Source of the DNA: an uncultured Eubacterium sp.
GTDB taxonomy: Bacteria > Bacillota > Clostridia > Lachnospirales > Lachnospiraceae
NCBI GenBank assembly: GCA_934358495.1
Contig: CAKRKO010000002.1
Location: forward strand, 18,133 to 82,132
DNA: 64,000 nucleotides
Reading direction: 5' to 3'
The notes below the pieces were generated by a model. It saw nothing but the letters and a program-made list of their open reading frames with translations, was not told where the DNA came from and ran no database searches. Positions 27,189 through 36,717 of the stretch are shown here, one piece after another; position 1 is the first letter of the stretch; each line of letters begins with the position of its first letter. A program made the translations under genes and the position numbers.

Positions 27189-27989
27189 TTAAAAGCTCTG
27201 TCCATACTTTCTATTTTTAAATTTTGCCGCAAGGAAATATCTGATTTTCTTTGGCCAGTTTTCTTTTCCGATCTGAACCCAGGGCAGTTCCTTATATACA
27301 ATATGATTATGCTCCAACCACACATCCAGTAATAATTCACTAATTCGTCCCATAAACCGGGCCTCATACGGCGTCATTTTGCTAGTATCAATTTTCTTTT
27401 CCACTTGCTGCAAAACAGGGAACAGCCATTCACAATACGCATGATACAGTTCTTTTTTCATAATAAACATATTAAACATATGACCGCTTTTACGCTGAAG
27501 CATTCTCGTAAAAGTCTCTGCATATGCCGGATAAAGTGTCTGAATGATCTCCTCTGTGATATCCAGATGTCTGTGATCATGTGTATGTTCATAATGCTTA
27601 TACAATGTCTCTATATAATAATTTCTTTTTTTCGGAACGATCACATCATAATGTTCCAAAATGTGATCCGCTTTTTTCCAGGTTAAAACAGATTCTTTTT
27701 TATCCTTAAACCAAACAGGAAGACTTCTGTTCCTGTTTGACAGATAACGTCTATAATGTACCAAGCCTATATAATCTGCATCAAGATTCTTCCACGCCCA
27801 ATAAATACCTGTCAATTCACAATAGTTTGCATTTTTCTCAGATATATTTTCACCGGTGTCGTCACCCTGATATCCAATATCTTCCTTTGCGATCGCATGA
27901 CCTACATGTATCGGCAGATACATTTCATCCGACGGCATCCAATATTTCTTATGCGCAGCAACTATTATTTTTATATTCTTCTTACTCAT
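27189..27989 (-). CDS. DUF4422 family putative glycosyltransferase
   Basis: The 266-residue protein matches the DUF4422 pattern common in capsule loci: IKIIVAAHKKYWMP at the start, ENISEKNANYCELTGIYWAWKN, then YIGLVHYRRYLS. Members are thought to be glycosyltransferases, but the donor and acceptor are unknown. It is the last gene of a three-gene set; its start overlaps the stop of the preceding gene by 4 bp (ATGA), so they are translationally coupled. Confidence 0.85.
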   Translation of the reverse strand: MSKKNIKIIVAAHKKYWMPSDEMYLPIHVGHAIAKEDIGYQGDDTGENISEKNANYCELTGIYWAWKNLDADYIGLVHYRRYLSNRNRSLPVWFKDKKESVLTWKKADHILEHYDVIVPKKRNYYIETLYKHYEHTHDHRHLDITEEIIQTLYPAYAETFTRMLQRKSGHMFNMFIMKKELYHAYCEWLFPVLQQVEKKIDTSKMTPYEARFMGRISELLLDVWLEHNHIVYKELPWVQIGKENWPKKIRYFLAAKFKNRKYGQSF

Positions 27990-29041
27990 AATCCTAATAT
28001 ATCCTCTGCTGTCCGTATCGCCTTTCTGCCAAACTGTCCTGTCCTTAATTTTTCTGAAAGCACTCGTGTAGCTTCAGCATATCCATTATACGCATTCTCG
28101 TCCAACATTTCAAATATTGTCGATAATTCCTTAAGGGAATCCACACAGATGCCAACTCCCTGTGCCTTTACAAAAGTTGCTTCAGCAGCTTCTTTCCAGA
28201 TAATTACCGGCAGACCGCTTGATAAATATAACGATAATTTGTGTGGATTATTATAGCGTAAATATTGTCCGGACTGTCCGATGCATCCATCAATACCGGC
28301 TCCATCCCATACCAAGCCAAAACCACCAGTCAATTTTCCAGGGATCTCATCTGTTGGAAAACTTCCGTAATACCGTACATTTTCACATTGATCCATTTTT
28401 TTATCATAATTCATTCCAAACAGTTTCACCTGTACACTTGACAATTGACCAAGCTGACCAACATATCCACATTTTTCAGTATCAAGGTTTCCAGCTACCG
28501 TAATGGATCTTTCAAACTGTGGTTTTCTATCCACACTTCCACTTTGCAGATAATCAAAAATTCCAAGTGTCACAATTTTCTCTTCCGGAACACCACACTC
28601 TATAAAAAACTGCTTCATCACCGCATTATGTACGATCCATACATCTGCAATGCGCAGCATAAAATCAAATTCACCCTTATAATAATCGTTATACCGAAAA
28701 GCTCTCAATTCCTCTACATCATGAATCAGGCTGACGAATTTCACATGTTTTTTTTCTTTCAGTTCCATCAGTATTTTTTCTCTGGTTAACTGAGGATAAT
28801 GAAACGGATGCTGTAATAAAATAACAGCATTCTCCTCTACCTTTTTCAGACATTCTGCCCAGTCTTTCCGATATCCAATCTGCCGCTGTACTTTTGCAAG
28901 CTTTGTCTTTTTTGTTGTATTCATGTGAATCATGACCCGCTCATACCCAAGCTGATCTGCAATCTCTGTAATATCCTGAGTTGCCTTTGTTCCCGCATGA
29001 TTATGATTTTCAGAAATTTCTACAATTTGATATTTCTTCAT
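27986..29041 (-). CDS. Galactofuranosyltransferase-like sugar transferase
   Basis: The 351-residue cytoplasmic protein has a two-domain GT-B look. QDITEIADQLGYERV near the N-terminus, VILLQHPFHYP and LIHDVEELR match beta-1,6-galactofuranosyltransferase-type capsule proteins. NNPHKLSLYLSSGLPVIIW near residue 265 is the typical donor-binding loop of that group. No galactofuranose mutase (glf) is visible in the window, so the sugar is uncertain. It overlaps both neighbours by 4 bp. An AAAGGAAG ribosome site is present. Confidence 0.75.
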   Translation of the reverse strand: MKKYQIVEISENHNHAGTKATQDITEIADQLGYERVMIHMNTTKKTKLAKVQRQIGYRKDWAECLKKVEENAVILLQHPFHYPQLTREKILMELKEKKHVKFVSLIHDVEELRAFRYNDYYKGEFDFMLRIADVWIVHNAVMKQFFIECGVPEEKIVTLGIFDYLQSGSVDRKPQFERSITVAGNLDTEKCGYVGQLGQLSSVQVKLFGMNYDKKMDQCENVRYYGSFPTDEIPGKLTGGFGLVWDGAGIDGCIGQSGQYLRYNNPHKLSLYLSSGLPVIIWKEAAEATFVKAQGVGICVDSLKELSTIFEMLDENAYNGYAEATRVLSEKLRTGQFGRKAIRTAEDILGL

Positions 29042-30159
29042 TTTACTTCCTTTAAAAACAACTTCTCTAATTTTACTGTTTCCGTCTCTATATTATATCC
29101 CTTTTCCGTAAAATTCTGTTTTACTTCTGAAATATCAAGACGTTTCATCGTCTGTCGAATATGGTTCAGGTGCTCACTCCATACGACTGCCCCCTCATCC
29201 AGATTCACAAATTCAAAGTTCGAATTAATTTTTACTTCCTGCGGTATTACTTTTGCAGAAGCCACCATTGGCACGCCATTCGCCTGTGCTTCCAACGCTG
29301 CTATCGGCAGTCCCTCAAATTTGGATGGAAACAAAAAAGTATCAAAAGCACTCAACCATCCACGGATATCCGTCTGCGTTCCCGCAAAGTGCACTTTTTT
29401 GCTGATTCCATACCGCCTGGTCAGCTCCTTCAGCTCCGCTTCATCCTCGCCCTGTCCGATCAGAACCAGACAGGCATTCGAATCTTTTTTCAAAAACTGC
29501 TGTAAAATCTCCAGACAGAACTTCTGATTTTTCTGAAAATGCAGTCTGCCGACATTGCCGATCACCCATGTATCGTCATTACACTGCAGCTGTTTCCGAT
29601 ATTTTTTACGCTTTTCCTCATCAAAAGCCATACGTTCCACTGAGATAGAATTTCGAATCATCACAACTTTCGGAAGCAGACGTTTTTCATAAAACCATTT
29701 TGCAGCATCCTCAGAGCATGTCCAGAAATCCGTTGCAAATTTATCAATGCGTTTTCTATTTCTTTTGTGCAGTATGCCACGGAGTTTACTGTCCATATTC
29801 TGTGAATTATGGCTGTGAATGATTCTCCGCGGTATGCCGTATTTTTTTGCCATGATCAGATAATCAATATTGGCCAAACTACAGACATTTACCCAGATTG
29901 CATCATAAACGCTCTGTGAAGTTTCAAAAAATGCTTCCAATTCTTTTTTATATTTTCCATAATTCTCACTGCGGGCTGTAATATGAAAAACGTTACCGCC
30001 CATGGCGGTCAGTTCGTCCTCATACGCTGCATCTTCATGAAAATTACAAAGAAAGTCAAATTGTATTTTTGTTTTATCAATACACCGATAATAGTTCATG
30101 ATCACACTTTCCACACCACCGGGATTTTCTGTCATTCCAAATACAAGAACTCTGTACAT
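29038..30159 (-). CDS. GT4 family glycosyltransferase
   Basis: The 373-residue GT-B enzyme shows NPGGVESVIMNYYR at the N-terminus, IGNVGRLHFQKNQKF at the domain junction, and FLFPSKFEGLPIAALEAQANG with the E-x7-E-like donor motif near residue 280. This is the EpsF/GT4 pattern of exopolysaccharide loci. It probably adds one sugar to the lipid-linked repeat unit at the inner membrane face. First gene of a three-gene set (with 27986 and 27189) that may have its own promoter in the 145-bp gap upstream. Confidence 0.88.
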   Translation of the reverse strand: MYRVLVFGMTENPGGVESVIMNYYRCIDKTKIQFDFLCNFHEDAAYEDELTAMGGNVFHITARSENYGKYKKELEAFFETSQSVYDAIWVNVCSLANIDYLIMAKKYGIPRRIIHSHNSQNMDSKLRGILHKRNRKRIDKFATDFWTCSEDAAKWFYEKRLLPKVVMIRNSISVERMAFDEEKRKKYRKQLQCNDDTWVIGNVGRLHFQKNQKFCLEILQQFLKKDSNACLVLIGQGEDEAELKELTRRYGISKKVHFAGTQTDIRGWLSAFDTFLFPSKFEGLPIAALEAQANGVPMVASAKVIPQEVKINSNFEFVNLDEGAVVWSEHLNHIRQTMKRLDISEVKQNFTEKGYNIETETVKLEKLFLKEVK

Positions 30160-30234
30160 TTTCTTTTACTCCTAAAATAATCTGTCTGCATTTCCTATTT
30201 TTATCATTATGATAGATTTGACCATTTTTATACA

Positions 30235-30249
30235 AGTATATTATATACT
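30235..30249. repeat. 15-bp AT palindrome upstream of the GT4 three-gene set
   Basis: AGTATAT-T-ATATACT is a perfect palindrome in the gap between the BCCT transporter stop and the GT4 start. It could be an operator or -10 region; no convincing -35 at proper spacing accompanies it. Confidence 0.35.
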
Positions 30250-30304
30250 CAAACCATCTTTTTCTGTACCTTTTTATTTTTAATTTTTTATTAAGTCACT
30301 GTAA

Positions 30305-31819
30305 CTATTTTGTATCACTTTTGCTGATATACTTTTTCGCATCTTTAAAAAAGCTCCATATCATCAGAATCATGATGATTCCAATCGGAAAGGCCGAAAT
30401 AATACTGATCGACTGAATATTTCCCATAGAACTTTCTGAAAAAACAAGTGCGATCGGTAACACAATCAACAGAACACACCATAATAATGTAATTAATGTG
30501 TGTGGATGTTCATTTTCTCCAAGTTCTTTATAGCTATAGCATGCTGCGGTATACGCTATAGAATCAAAGGATGTTGCATAGAATGCAATCATACATACAA
30601 AAGTGAGGATCAGAATAAAAGGTGCACAAGGCATTGTCTGTATAATATTAAGGATCAAATCATACAAATCTCCGTTTGCCTTAAACTGAGCAATAAAATC
30701 TACTCTTCCTGCTACCTGCAATCCCAGAGAATAATTACCCAACACGATAAAGCTTACAATTGTTGAGCCAACACCAAAAACGTATCCTCCAAGTATTGTC
30801 TGTTTTATCGTTCTTCCCTTTGAAATATTGCCAATAAAAAACGGAGCAGCAACACACCATACCATCCAGTATGCCCAATAATAAATGGTCCAGTCCTGTG
30901 GAAAATGATTTGCCCTGACAGGGTCTGTGTAGGTCGCTAATCCAATGAAGTTCTGTACCATTTTTCCAAGAGACTGAATTCCGTTTTCAATAATGAAACG
31001 TCCCTGACCACCAAACACAAGCACAACAACCAATAATCCAAAAAACAGATAAATACATAATTTTGCCAGAAAGCTGATTCCTTTAAAGCCATGTAACACT
31101 GCATAAGTATAGACAGCACATGTAATCAGCAAAATGATAATCGTCACGACCGTTCGGCTGACATGAATATGAAATAACCGCATTGCAATTCCTGCCAGCA
31201 GCGGAGTTGCAACGCTGAATGTTGTCGCTGTTCCTGCCAGCAAGGCAAACAGCGCAAACATATCTATTACACGTCCCAGCAGACCATCCGCATGTTTTCC
31301 GATAACCGGGCGGCATGCCTCTGAATATCTCTGACGCTTTCGCTTTCTTACATGAAGCATAAAACCAAATGCAACCGCAAGCACCAGATAAAACGCCCAT
31401 GGAATGAAACTCCAGTGGAACAAAGGAAATACCCCTGCCCATTCATGCACTGGTCCAAGGTCCGCTATATGCGGATTTGTTGCATACATGATCCATTCAG
31501 CAAAGGAATAAAATAATATATCCGCTGCCAGTCCACAGGTGAACATCATACTTCCCCATACAAAAAATGAATATTTCGGTTTTTCATCAGGTTCGCCCAG
31601 TACGATATTTCCATACTTTGAAAATGCCAGGTAAACAGATATCAATAAAACGCCTAAGCCAATGATCAAATAATAGCTGCCCAGTGTATCTCCAAGAAAA
31701 AATCTTATCTGATGTATTACATCATTGGATTCTCTCGGCCATATAAACAAAATCACTGCAATACCAACAATTATAATAAATGGCACTAACGTGACCATCC
31801 AGTCTATTTTCTTCTTCAT
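30305..31819 (-). CDS. BCCT family transporter, probable choline importer of the lic module
   Basis: The 504-residue membrane protein has about 12 hydrophobic segments and the betaine/choline/carnitine transporter pattern, including an aromatic-rich central stretch (YYWAYWMVWCVAAPF, about residue 310). The ATG at 31819 is chosen because GGGAGGAG directly precedes it. It lies 20 bp after LicC and in line with a choline kinase domain, so choline is the likely substrate. It would fill the role of LicB, which in classical lic loci is an unrelated DMT-type permease. Ion coupling cannot be read from the sequence. Confidence 0.85.
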   Translation of the reverse strand: MKKKIDWMVTLVPFIIIVGIAVILFIWPRESNDVIHQIRFFLGDTLGSYYLIIGLGVLLISVYLAFSKYGNIVLGEPDEKPKYSFFVWGSMMFTCGLAADILFYSFAEWIMYATNPHIADLGPVHEWAGVFPLFHWSFIPWAFYLVLAVAFGFMLHVRKRKRQRYSEACRPVIGKHADGLLGRVIDMFALFALLAGTATTFSVATPLLAGIAMRLFHIHVSRTVVTIIILLITCAVYTYAVLHGFKGISFLAKLCIYLFFGLLVVVLVFGGQGRFIIENGIQSLGKMVQNFIGLATYTDPVRANHFPQDWTIYYWAYWMVWCVAAPFFIGNISKGRTIKQTILGGYVFGVGSTIVSFIVLGNYSLGLQVAGRVDFIAQFKANGDLYDLILNIIQTMPCAPFILILTFVCMIAFYATSFDSIAYTAACYSYKELGENEHPHTLITLLWCVLLIVLPIALVFSESSMGNIQSISIISAFPIGIIMILMIWSFFKDAKKYISKSDTK

Positions 31820-31839
31820 TTCTCCTCCCCTGCATTTTA

Positions 31840-32547
31840 TCACATATCTTTATATGATCCATCTAATGCTATCAGTTCCTCCAGATTATCGACTTCAATT
31901 ACATCATCTGCGTTCATCGGACGAATACCCAGTTCATACTCGTCTGCATGGCAAAACATTGCAACATCATCCCAGTAAATCTGTCGATTATGTTTCTCAT
32001 TAAACTCCAGTTCCAGATGATGTTTCAGACGCTTTCCATCTGCCTCGTTCCATCTTGATACAGAATACAGCTGCCATCCGCCTTTTCCACCGGTTCTGCT
32101 ACATGAAGTAACAATCCCGTTTTCTACCGTCATCAGCCATTCCCCTGTCTCGTCATCTGTCCAAACTGCATTGTATCCGGATCTATCAAATTCCGGGGCC
32201 AGAATTTTCTCATTGTAAATGATCTGGTCTCCATCCAATATAATGGCATTTTCTATATAATCTCTTGCCACATATAATGATGAAATATTATTGCAGGTGT
32301 CATAAAATGGATTTTCAATGAGCTTCACATTTTCATATTCTTTGGGCAATATCTCAAATTGATCTTTCAGATATCCAACTACAATATAAATTTCAGATAT
32401 TCCATTTTTATGCAGCGCTTCAATTACACTGTCAATCATTCTCTTTCCATTTACTTTTACCAATGGCTTTGGTGTATGCAGCGTTACCGGTCTCATTCGG
32501 GTTCCTTTTCCCGCAGCCATAATGATTGCTCTTTCTACTTTATACAT
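31840..32547 (-). CDS. licC: CTP:phosphocholine cytidylyltransferase LicC
   Basis: The 235-residue NTP-transferase protein starts with AIIMAAGKGTRMRPVTLHTP (nucleotide loop) and has LVKVNGKRMID and VVGYLKDQFE. The metal-binding ILDGDQIIYN and a late IYWDDVAMF follow the LicC pattern. It makes CDP-choline from phosphocholine and CTP. It overlaps the preceding fusion gene by 8 bp and is followed by the transporter, giving a kinase-cytidylyltransferase-permease order. Confidence 0.85.
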   Translation of the reverse strand: MYKVERAIIMAAGKGTRMRPVTLHTPKPLVKVNGKRMIDSVIEALHKNGISEIYIVVGYLKDQFEILPKEYENVKLIENPFYDTCNNISSLYVARDYIENAIILDGDQIIYNEKILAPEFDRSGYNAVWTDDETGEWLMTVENGIVTSCSRTGGKGGWQLYSVSRWNEADGKRLKHHLELEFNEKHNRQIYWDDVAMFCHADEYELGIRPMNADDVIEVDNLEELIALDGSYKDM

Positions 32548-34198
32548 GTTCCTGTATCTCCACTTTTCTTCTCTCAGTCTCTACAATCGCATAATACTCT
32601 TTTGCATATCTGTATTGCCGTAGCGAATATTCTCCAAATTCAACACCAAGACTTCGCTTATATTCGCACCAGTTGCTCCACAATAAACCACATATCGCTA
32701 TATATGCATAAATTTTTATACGGATGTTTTCTGCACACCCCTCTGTAAAATAAGCATCGATCGTCTGATCAATATGTGTTCTGTTATACATAGCATAAAT
32801 GCAAAACATCGCAATATCCACATGCGGATCCTGCATTGCTGCATATTCCCAGTCAATCAGCTTGATGTCAGTTTCTTTCGGATTTTTCTCCCAAAACAGA
32901 AAATTATCCGGAACAGCGTCAATATGTGTCAGTACTTTCTGCCCACAATACTGTTCCACATACGATTTCAGCGAAAATACTTTCCTTTTCGTCTCCGCAT
33001 AATCTTTAAAAGTGGAAGGGCTTCCCTCCCATAATTGCTCATAAAATTGAATATGTTCAAACAAATCAAATTCGTGATTGACCTTCAGCTTTAATTCATG
33101 AAACTCGCGCAACTTTTTCATACATTTCTTCACATCTTCCATCTGCTCTGCATCGCAGTTTCTGACAGAGTTCATATATTCTGTAATTTTATATCCGTTC
33201 TCCGGATTCATATAAATTACCCGGTCACATATATGATAATCTGCTATCTTCTGATAAACTTCTGCTTCCTCACGTCTGTTGATCAGTTTATCTGTCCCCT
33301 CACCGGGGATTCGCATAATATACTTTTTCTCTTTGCATTCAAATAAAAATGACCGGTTGGTCATTCCCTTTTTCAGAACCGTAATATTCTTTATATCCTT
33401 TTGCGACACCTGGAACACTTCTTCAATAATCTGAATCGCATCTGTTTTTAACTGATCACAACCGCTGTCCAACTCCCGTAACTGTTCAAATGTATTAATT
33501 TCTACTACATCTGCTTCATCTACTACTCTGGCCGGCACGATCATTTTTCTTTTTTCATACAGCGTTTCTTCCCAGAATGCACTCGTATAACAGGATGTAC
33601 TGCACATTTCTTTTATCCGTTGTTTTACCAGCTGAGCTTCCTTTCCTGTCAGATAAGAAATACCAATCATACCATTTCCGGCATCTGTCTCTGATATCAG
33701 ATTCAGTTCCATATTTGAGTTTACTAAGACACAGCTGTCTGGTTTTAAAGAATTATTTACCATGTACCAGGAGTATAATTCCTGTTTTCGGAACAGATTA
33801 TGTTCACACCAGATATCACATGGAACAATATACGTATTTGAAATATATTTTTCTGCACATTTCAGTGAATACAGGTTATTTTTCGTTGTATATTCCGGAT
33901 TTACGATCAACTCCACCCGATATTCATCAATCAGATATTCATATCTTTCTTTCATAAATCCAACTACGATATATATATCGTATATTTCCGCTTCATGAAG
34001 CTGCCGGATCAACCTTTCGATTAGTGGTTCCCCGTGAATCTCCAGAAGTCCTTTGCTCACTTCTGTATTGATTGGAACCATCCGCATACCATATCCGGCG
34101 GCCAGAATAATTGCATTTTTTGGTGATGCCGCATGAATCTGCGCTTTCGCTTTACCATTCCTTTGCATATTTACATCCACATAGTAGTTCTCTTCCAT
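32540..34198 (-). CDS. Cytidylyltransferase-choline kinase fusion (LicC/PntC-LicA)
   Basis: The 552-residue two-domain protein. Residues about 25-250 are a second NTP-transferase domain (AIILAAGYGMRMVP, VVGFMKERYEY, TYIVPCDIWCEH). Residues about 270-540 are a LicA-type choline kinase: KKGMTNRSFLF nucleotide loop, LTHIDAVPDNFLF (Brenner H-x-D-x4-N) and IKLIDWEYAAMQDPHVD (metal-binding Asp). The kinase should make phosphocholine. The N-terminal domain may use phosphocholine or a related phospho-/phosphono-amine, since such fusions also occur with 2-aminoethylphosphonate enzymes; no PEP mutase is present here. The start follows AGAGG; the longer frame to 34267 lies inside the previous gene. Confidence 0.85.
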   Translation of the reverse strand: MEENYYVDVNMQRNGKAKAQIHAASPKNAIILAAGYGMRMVPINTEVSKGLLEIHGEPLIERLIRQLHEAEIYDIYIVVGFMKERYEYLIDEYRVELIVNPEYTTKNNLYSLKCAEKYISNTYIVPCDIWCEHNLFRKQELYSWYMVNNSLKPDSCVLVNSNMELNLISETDAGNGMIGISYLTGKEAQLVKQRIKEMCSTSCYTSAFWEETLYEKRKMIVPARVVDEADVVEINTFEQLRELDSGCDQLKTDAIQIIEEVFQVSQKDIKNITVLKKGMTNRSFLFECKEKKYIMRIPGEGTDKLINRREEAEVYQKIADYHICDRVIYMNPENGYKITEYMNSVRNCDAEQMEDVKKCMKKLREFHELKLKVNHEFDLFEHIQFYEQLWEGSPSTFKDYAETKRKVFSLKSYVEQYCGQKVLTHIDAVPDNFLFWEKNPKETDIKLIDWEYAAMQDPHVDIAMFCIYAMYNRTHIDQTIDAYFTEGCAENIRIKIYAYIAICGLLWSNWCEYKRSLGVEFGEYSLRQYRYAKEYYAIVETERRKVEIQEHV

Positions 34199-34202
34199 CA
34201 AC

Positions 34203-35252
34203 CTAATCCTCTGTCCGCATTTCTTTTTTTTCATTCTGCTTTGCACGCAGTTCATACACTTTTCCACACAAATAATATTGCTGAAATTTTAAAAGCAATA
34301 TTGGCATCATACGCGCAGATCTGCAGGAAGCTACCGGTACAGCCTGCAATGCTTTCTGAAATATTTCCTCCCGCAGAAGCTTCTTCAATGCCTTCACCTT
34401 TTCTGAAAAAGCCACTCTGTTTCCCGCGGAAAATACTTCTCTGACCATCATTATATTCAGATGCATTAAAATATACACCTGATAAGCCTGATATAACTGT
34501 TGGTCATTCTCTGGTATCGCATTCTGTGTTGTCTGCAGAGATAACAGGTATCCTTCCGTCTTCTTCCCGTCATATGTCCGCATTGCAGAACCTGCATCCG
34601 TAGAATAATGATAACAGGATTCCTGTGAAAAAATGATCCTGCCACATTTCATTATATACCGAATCAGGAAATCACTGTCTTCAGCCAGGCTTAATTTTTT
34701 ATTAAAATCTAATGAAGATTGCTGAATAATACTATGCCGGAACAATTTACCCCAGACAGCCATGCAGCGTGTCGGGTTCCTGAGCATTCCTGCAAGGCAT
34801 TCCCGTACCCCGGTTCCTTCATAACCGTCTGCATTTTCTCCAGTTGCAACATTTACGATCGCATTTCCTTTTTCATAACTGAAAATATACATATCTGCCG
34901 CTTTTCCGCTATTTACCGTATCCAATAATTTCTGCAAAGTTCCTGCTGGAAGATAGTCATCTGCATCCAGGAAAAAAATCCATTCTCCATGTGCAGCTTT
35001 TACTCCAGCATTTCTTGCATTCGAAACACCTTTTTCAGAACAGATCAGAAAAACATTCTCATACTTTTCAGCCAAAGCTGTTCCAATCTGTTTTGTATGA
35101 TCGGAAGAACCATTCTCTATAATTATGACTTCAGCCAGGTTGTAATCTTTTGGCTGCTTTTCCTCTTTTACTACACTTTCCACACATCTTTTCAGAAACT
35201 TTTCTGAATTATGTGCCGGTATAATAAAAGAAATCACAATGTTATTCTCCAT
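34203..35252 (-). CDS. GT2 family glycosyltransferase
   Basis: The 349-residue GT-A enzyme has ISFIIPAHNSEKFLKRCV at the N-terminus, VIIENGSSDHT, and WIFFLDADDYLPAGTL with the D-x-D metal site near residue 90. It should transfer a sugar from a nucleotide donor to the lipid-linked unit. It overlaps the flippase gene by 11 bp and ends 4 bp before the fusion kinase gene, so these are one transcription unit. The ATG at 35252 is favoured by an AAGG site 9 nt upstream. Confidence 0.88.
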   Translation of the reverse strand: MENNIVISFIIPAHNSEKFLKRCVESVVKEEKQPKDYNLAEVIIIENGSSDHTKQIGTALAEKYENVFLICSEKGVSNARNAGVKAAHGEWIFFLDADDYLPAGTLQKLLDTVNSGKAADMYIFSYEKGNAIVNVATGENADGYEGTGVRECLAGMLRNPTRCMAVWGKLFRHSIIQQSSLDFNKKLSLAEDSDFLIRYIMKCGRIIFSQESCYHYSTDAGSAMRTYDGKKTEGYLLSLQTTQNAIPENDQQLYQAYQVYILMHLNIMMVREVFSAGNRVAFSEKVKALKKLLREEIFQKALQAVPVASCRSARMMPILLLKFQQYYLCGKVYELRAKQNEKKEMRTED

Positions 35253-36717
35253 CTTTCTCTGCCTTTCCACGTTTCACTTTCCCATGCAATACATCCTGTA
35301 ATACCTCAAGGAATAACGGTTCCCGCATAATCAAAAGTAATACCGCATATACTGCTCCAAAAACACATACCGATATTACCAGGGCTATAAAATTTGATAA
35401 ATTCAGTGCTTTTACTCCATAACAGGCAACTCCTGCTACCGCGGTAGATACACATGCTTTTACCCATTGTACTTCTGAAAACAAATCCCTGATCCAGTCA
35501 CGCAATACAATGAGCTGAACAATCAGAACAACAGTCTCTGCGATCAGTGTTCCAAGCGCAGCACCAGCTGCCGACATTGTTGGAATAAAAATCATATTTG
35601 CAACAAAATCTGCAATTCCTCCGGCAAGTACAGAATAAAATACCATTTTTTCTTTTCCGATTGGCACCATGATCTGCAATCCTAAAACATTTGTCAGGCC
35701 GATCAGAAGTACTGTAGGCATAATGATCTGCATTGGTATAATAGAATTTTCATATGTTTTGGAGGCCAGCAAAAAGATAGACTCCCTGGAATACAAAATA
35801 AAATATACCGTCACCGGCAGCGCAAGCAGCACCACAAAATGTAATGCTTTTCTGCTCACCCGTTTGAATTCCTCTTTCATTCCACGCTCAATATAATAAG
35901 AAACCCTTGGCAGCAATACAGTACTCAAAGCTGTAACAAAACTTACCAGTAATCCTTTAATTTTTATGGATGTTCCATAATAGCCTGCCTGCGTTTCATT
36001 TTTCAGGAAACCAAGCATAACGTTATCCAGATTCGTATAAATTGTCGTTGCTGCTGCCATTGCAAAGAAAATCATTACTTCTTTGAAATGGTGTTTTAAA
36101 TCATAATGACCTACCGGTCGCAGATTAACATACTTTCTCAGATTAATAAAATTCAGGAAATTAGATCCAACCGTAGCCACAATGCTGATTGCTCCATAGA
36201 TAACGTAATCTCCCTGATGTCTGACAAACAGGAACATCAGCACCAGACCGATTGCTTTAAAGATAATTGACCGCACTGTAATATAAGTATACTGCTCCAA
36301 ACCTTTATACAGCCATTCCACACCAATTACATTAAAAATAATTGTAGAACTCATGATCCAGTATAAAGCAGCATCATTGTGCATCTTCGGCACTTGCCAT
36401 ACTGCCACAAAATAAGCAGCATACACAAAAACAGAAATAAGGAGATTCAGCAATAGAATCTCCTGTACTGTTTTGGTCAGCTTCTCTCTGTCATCTCTTA
36501 CCTGTGCACATGCACGAATACCATAAGTTGGCACGCCAAGCATCGCTACCATAGAAAAATACTGAGCAATCGAAGTAGCTACGTTTACCTTACCAACACC
36601 TTCTACCGAAAGCACACGCGTGATATACGGCAATGTGATCAGCGGAAAAATGAATGTAGATGCCGTAAGAATCATATTCATTATAAAATTTACTTTAACA
36701 GATTTAATCTTGACCAT
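35242..36717 (-). CDS. Polysaccharide flippase (Wzx-like, MOP superfamily), set 2
   Basis: The 491-residue integral membrane protein has about 14 hydrophobic segments. The N-terminus has ITLPYITRVLSVEGVGKVN, typical of Wzx flippases, and LDNVMLGFL in the middle. It should turn undecaprenyl-linked repeat units to the outer face. It overlaps the polymerase gene upstream by 28 bp and the GT2 gene downstream. A second flippase sits at 45795-47246. Confidence 0.92.
   Translation of the reverse strand: MVKIKSVKVNFIMNMILTASTFIFPLITLPYITRVLSVEGVGKVNVATSIAQYFSMVAMLGVPTYGIRACAQVRDDREKLTKTVQEILLLNLLISVFVYAAYFVAVWQVPKMHNDAALYWIMSSTIIFNVIGVEWLYKGLEQYTYITVRSIIFKAIGLVLMFLFVRHQGDYVIYGAISIVATVGSNFLNFINLRKYVNLRPVGHYDLKHHFKEVMIFFAMAAATTIYTNLDNVMLGFLKNETQAGYYGTSIKIKGLLVSFVTALSTVLLPRVSYYIERGMKEEFKRVSRKALHFVVLLALPVTVYFILYSRESIFLLASKTYENSIIPMQIIMPTVLLIGLTNVLGLQIMVPIGKEKMVFYSVLAGGIADFVANMIFIPTMSAAGAALGTLIAETVVLIVQLIVLRDWIRDLFSEVQWVKACVSTAVAGVACYGVKALNLSNFIALVISVCVFGAVYAVLLLIMREPLFLEVLQDVLHGKVKRGKAEKDGE

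Noticed and set aside
27122..27367. Short minus-strand frame overlapping the DUF4422 gene
   Set aside because: Out-of-frame shadow of a clear gene, without ribosome site.
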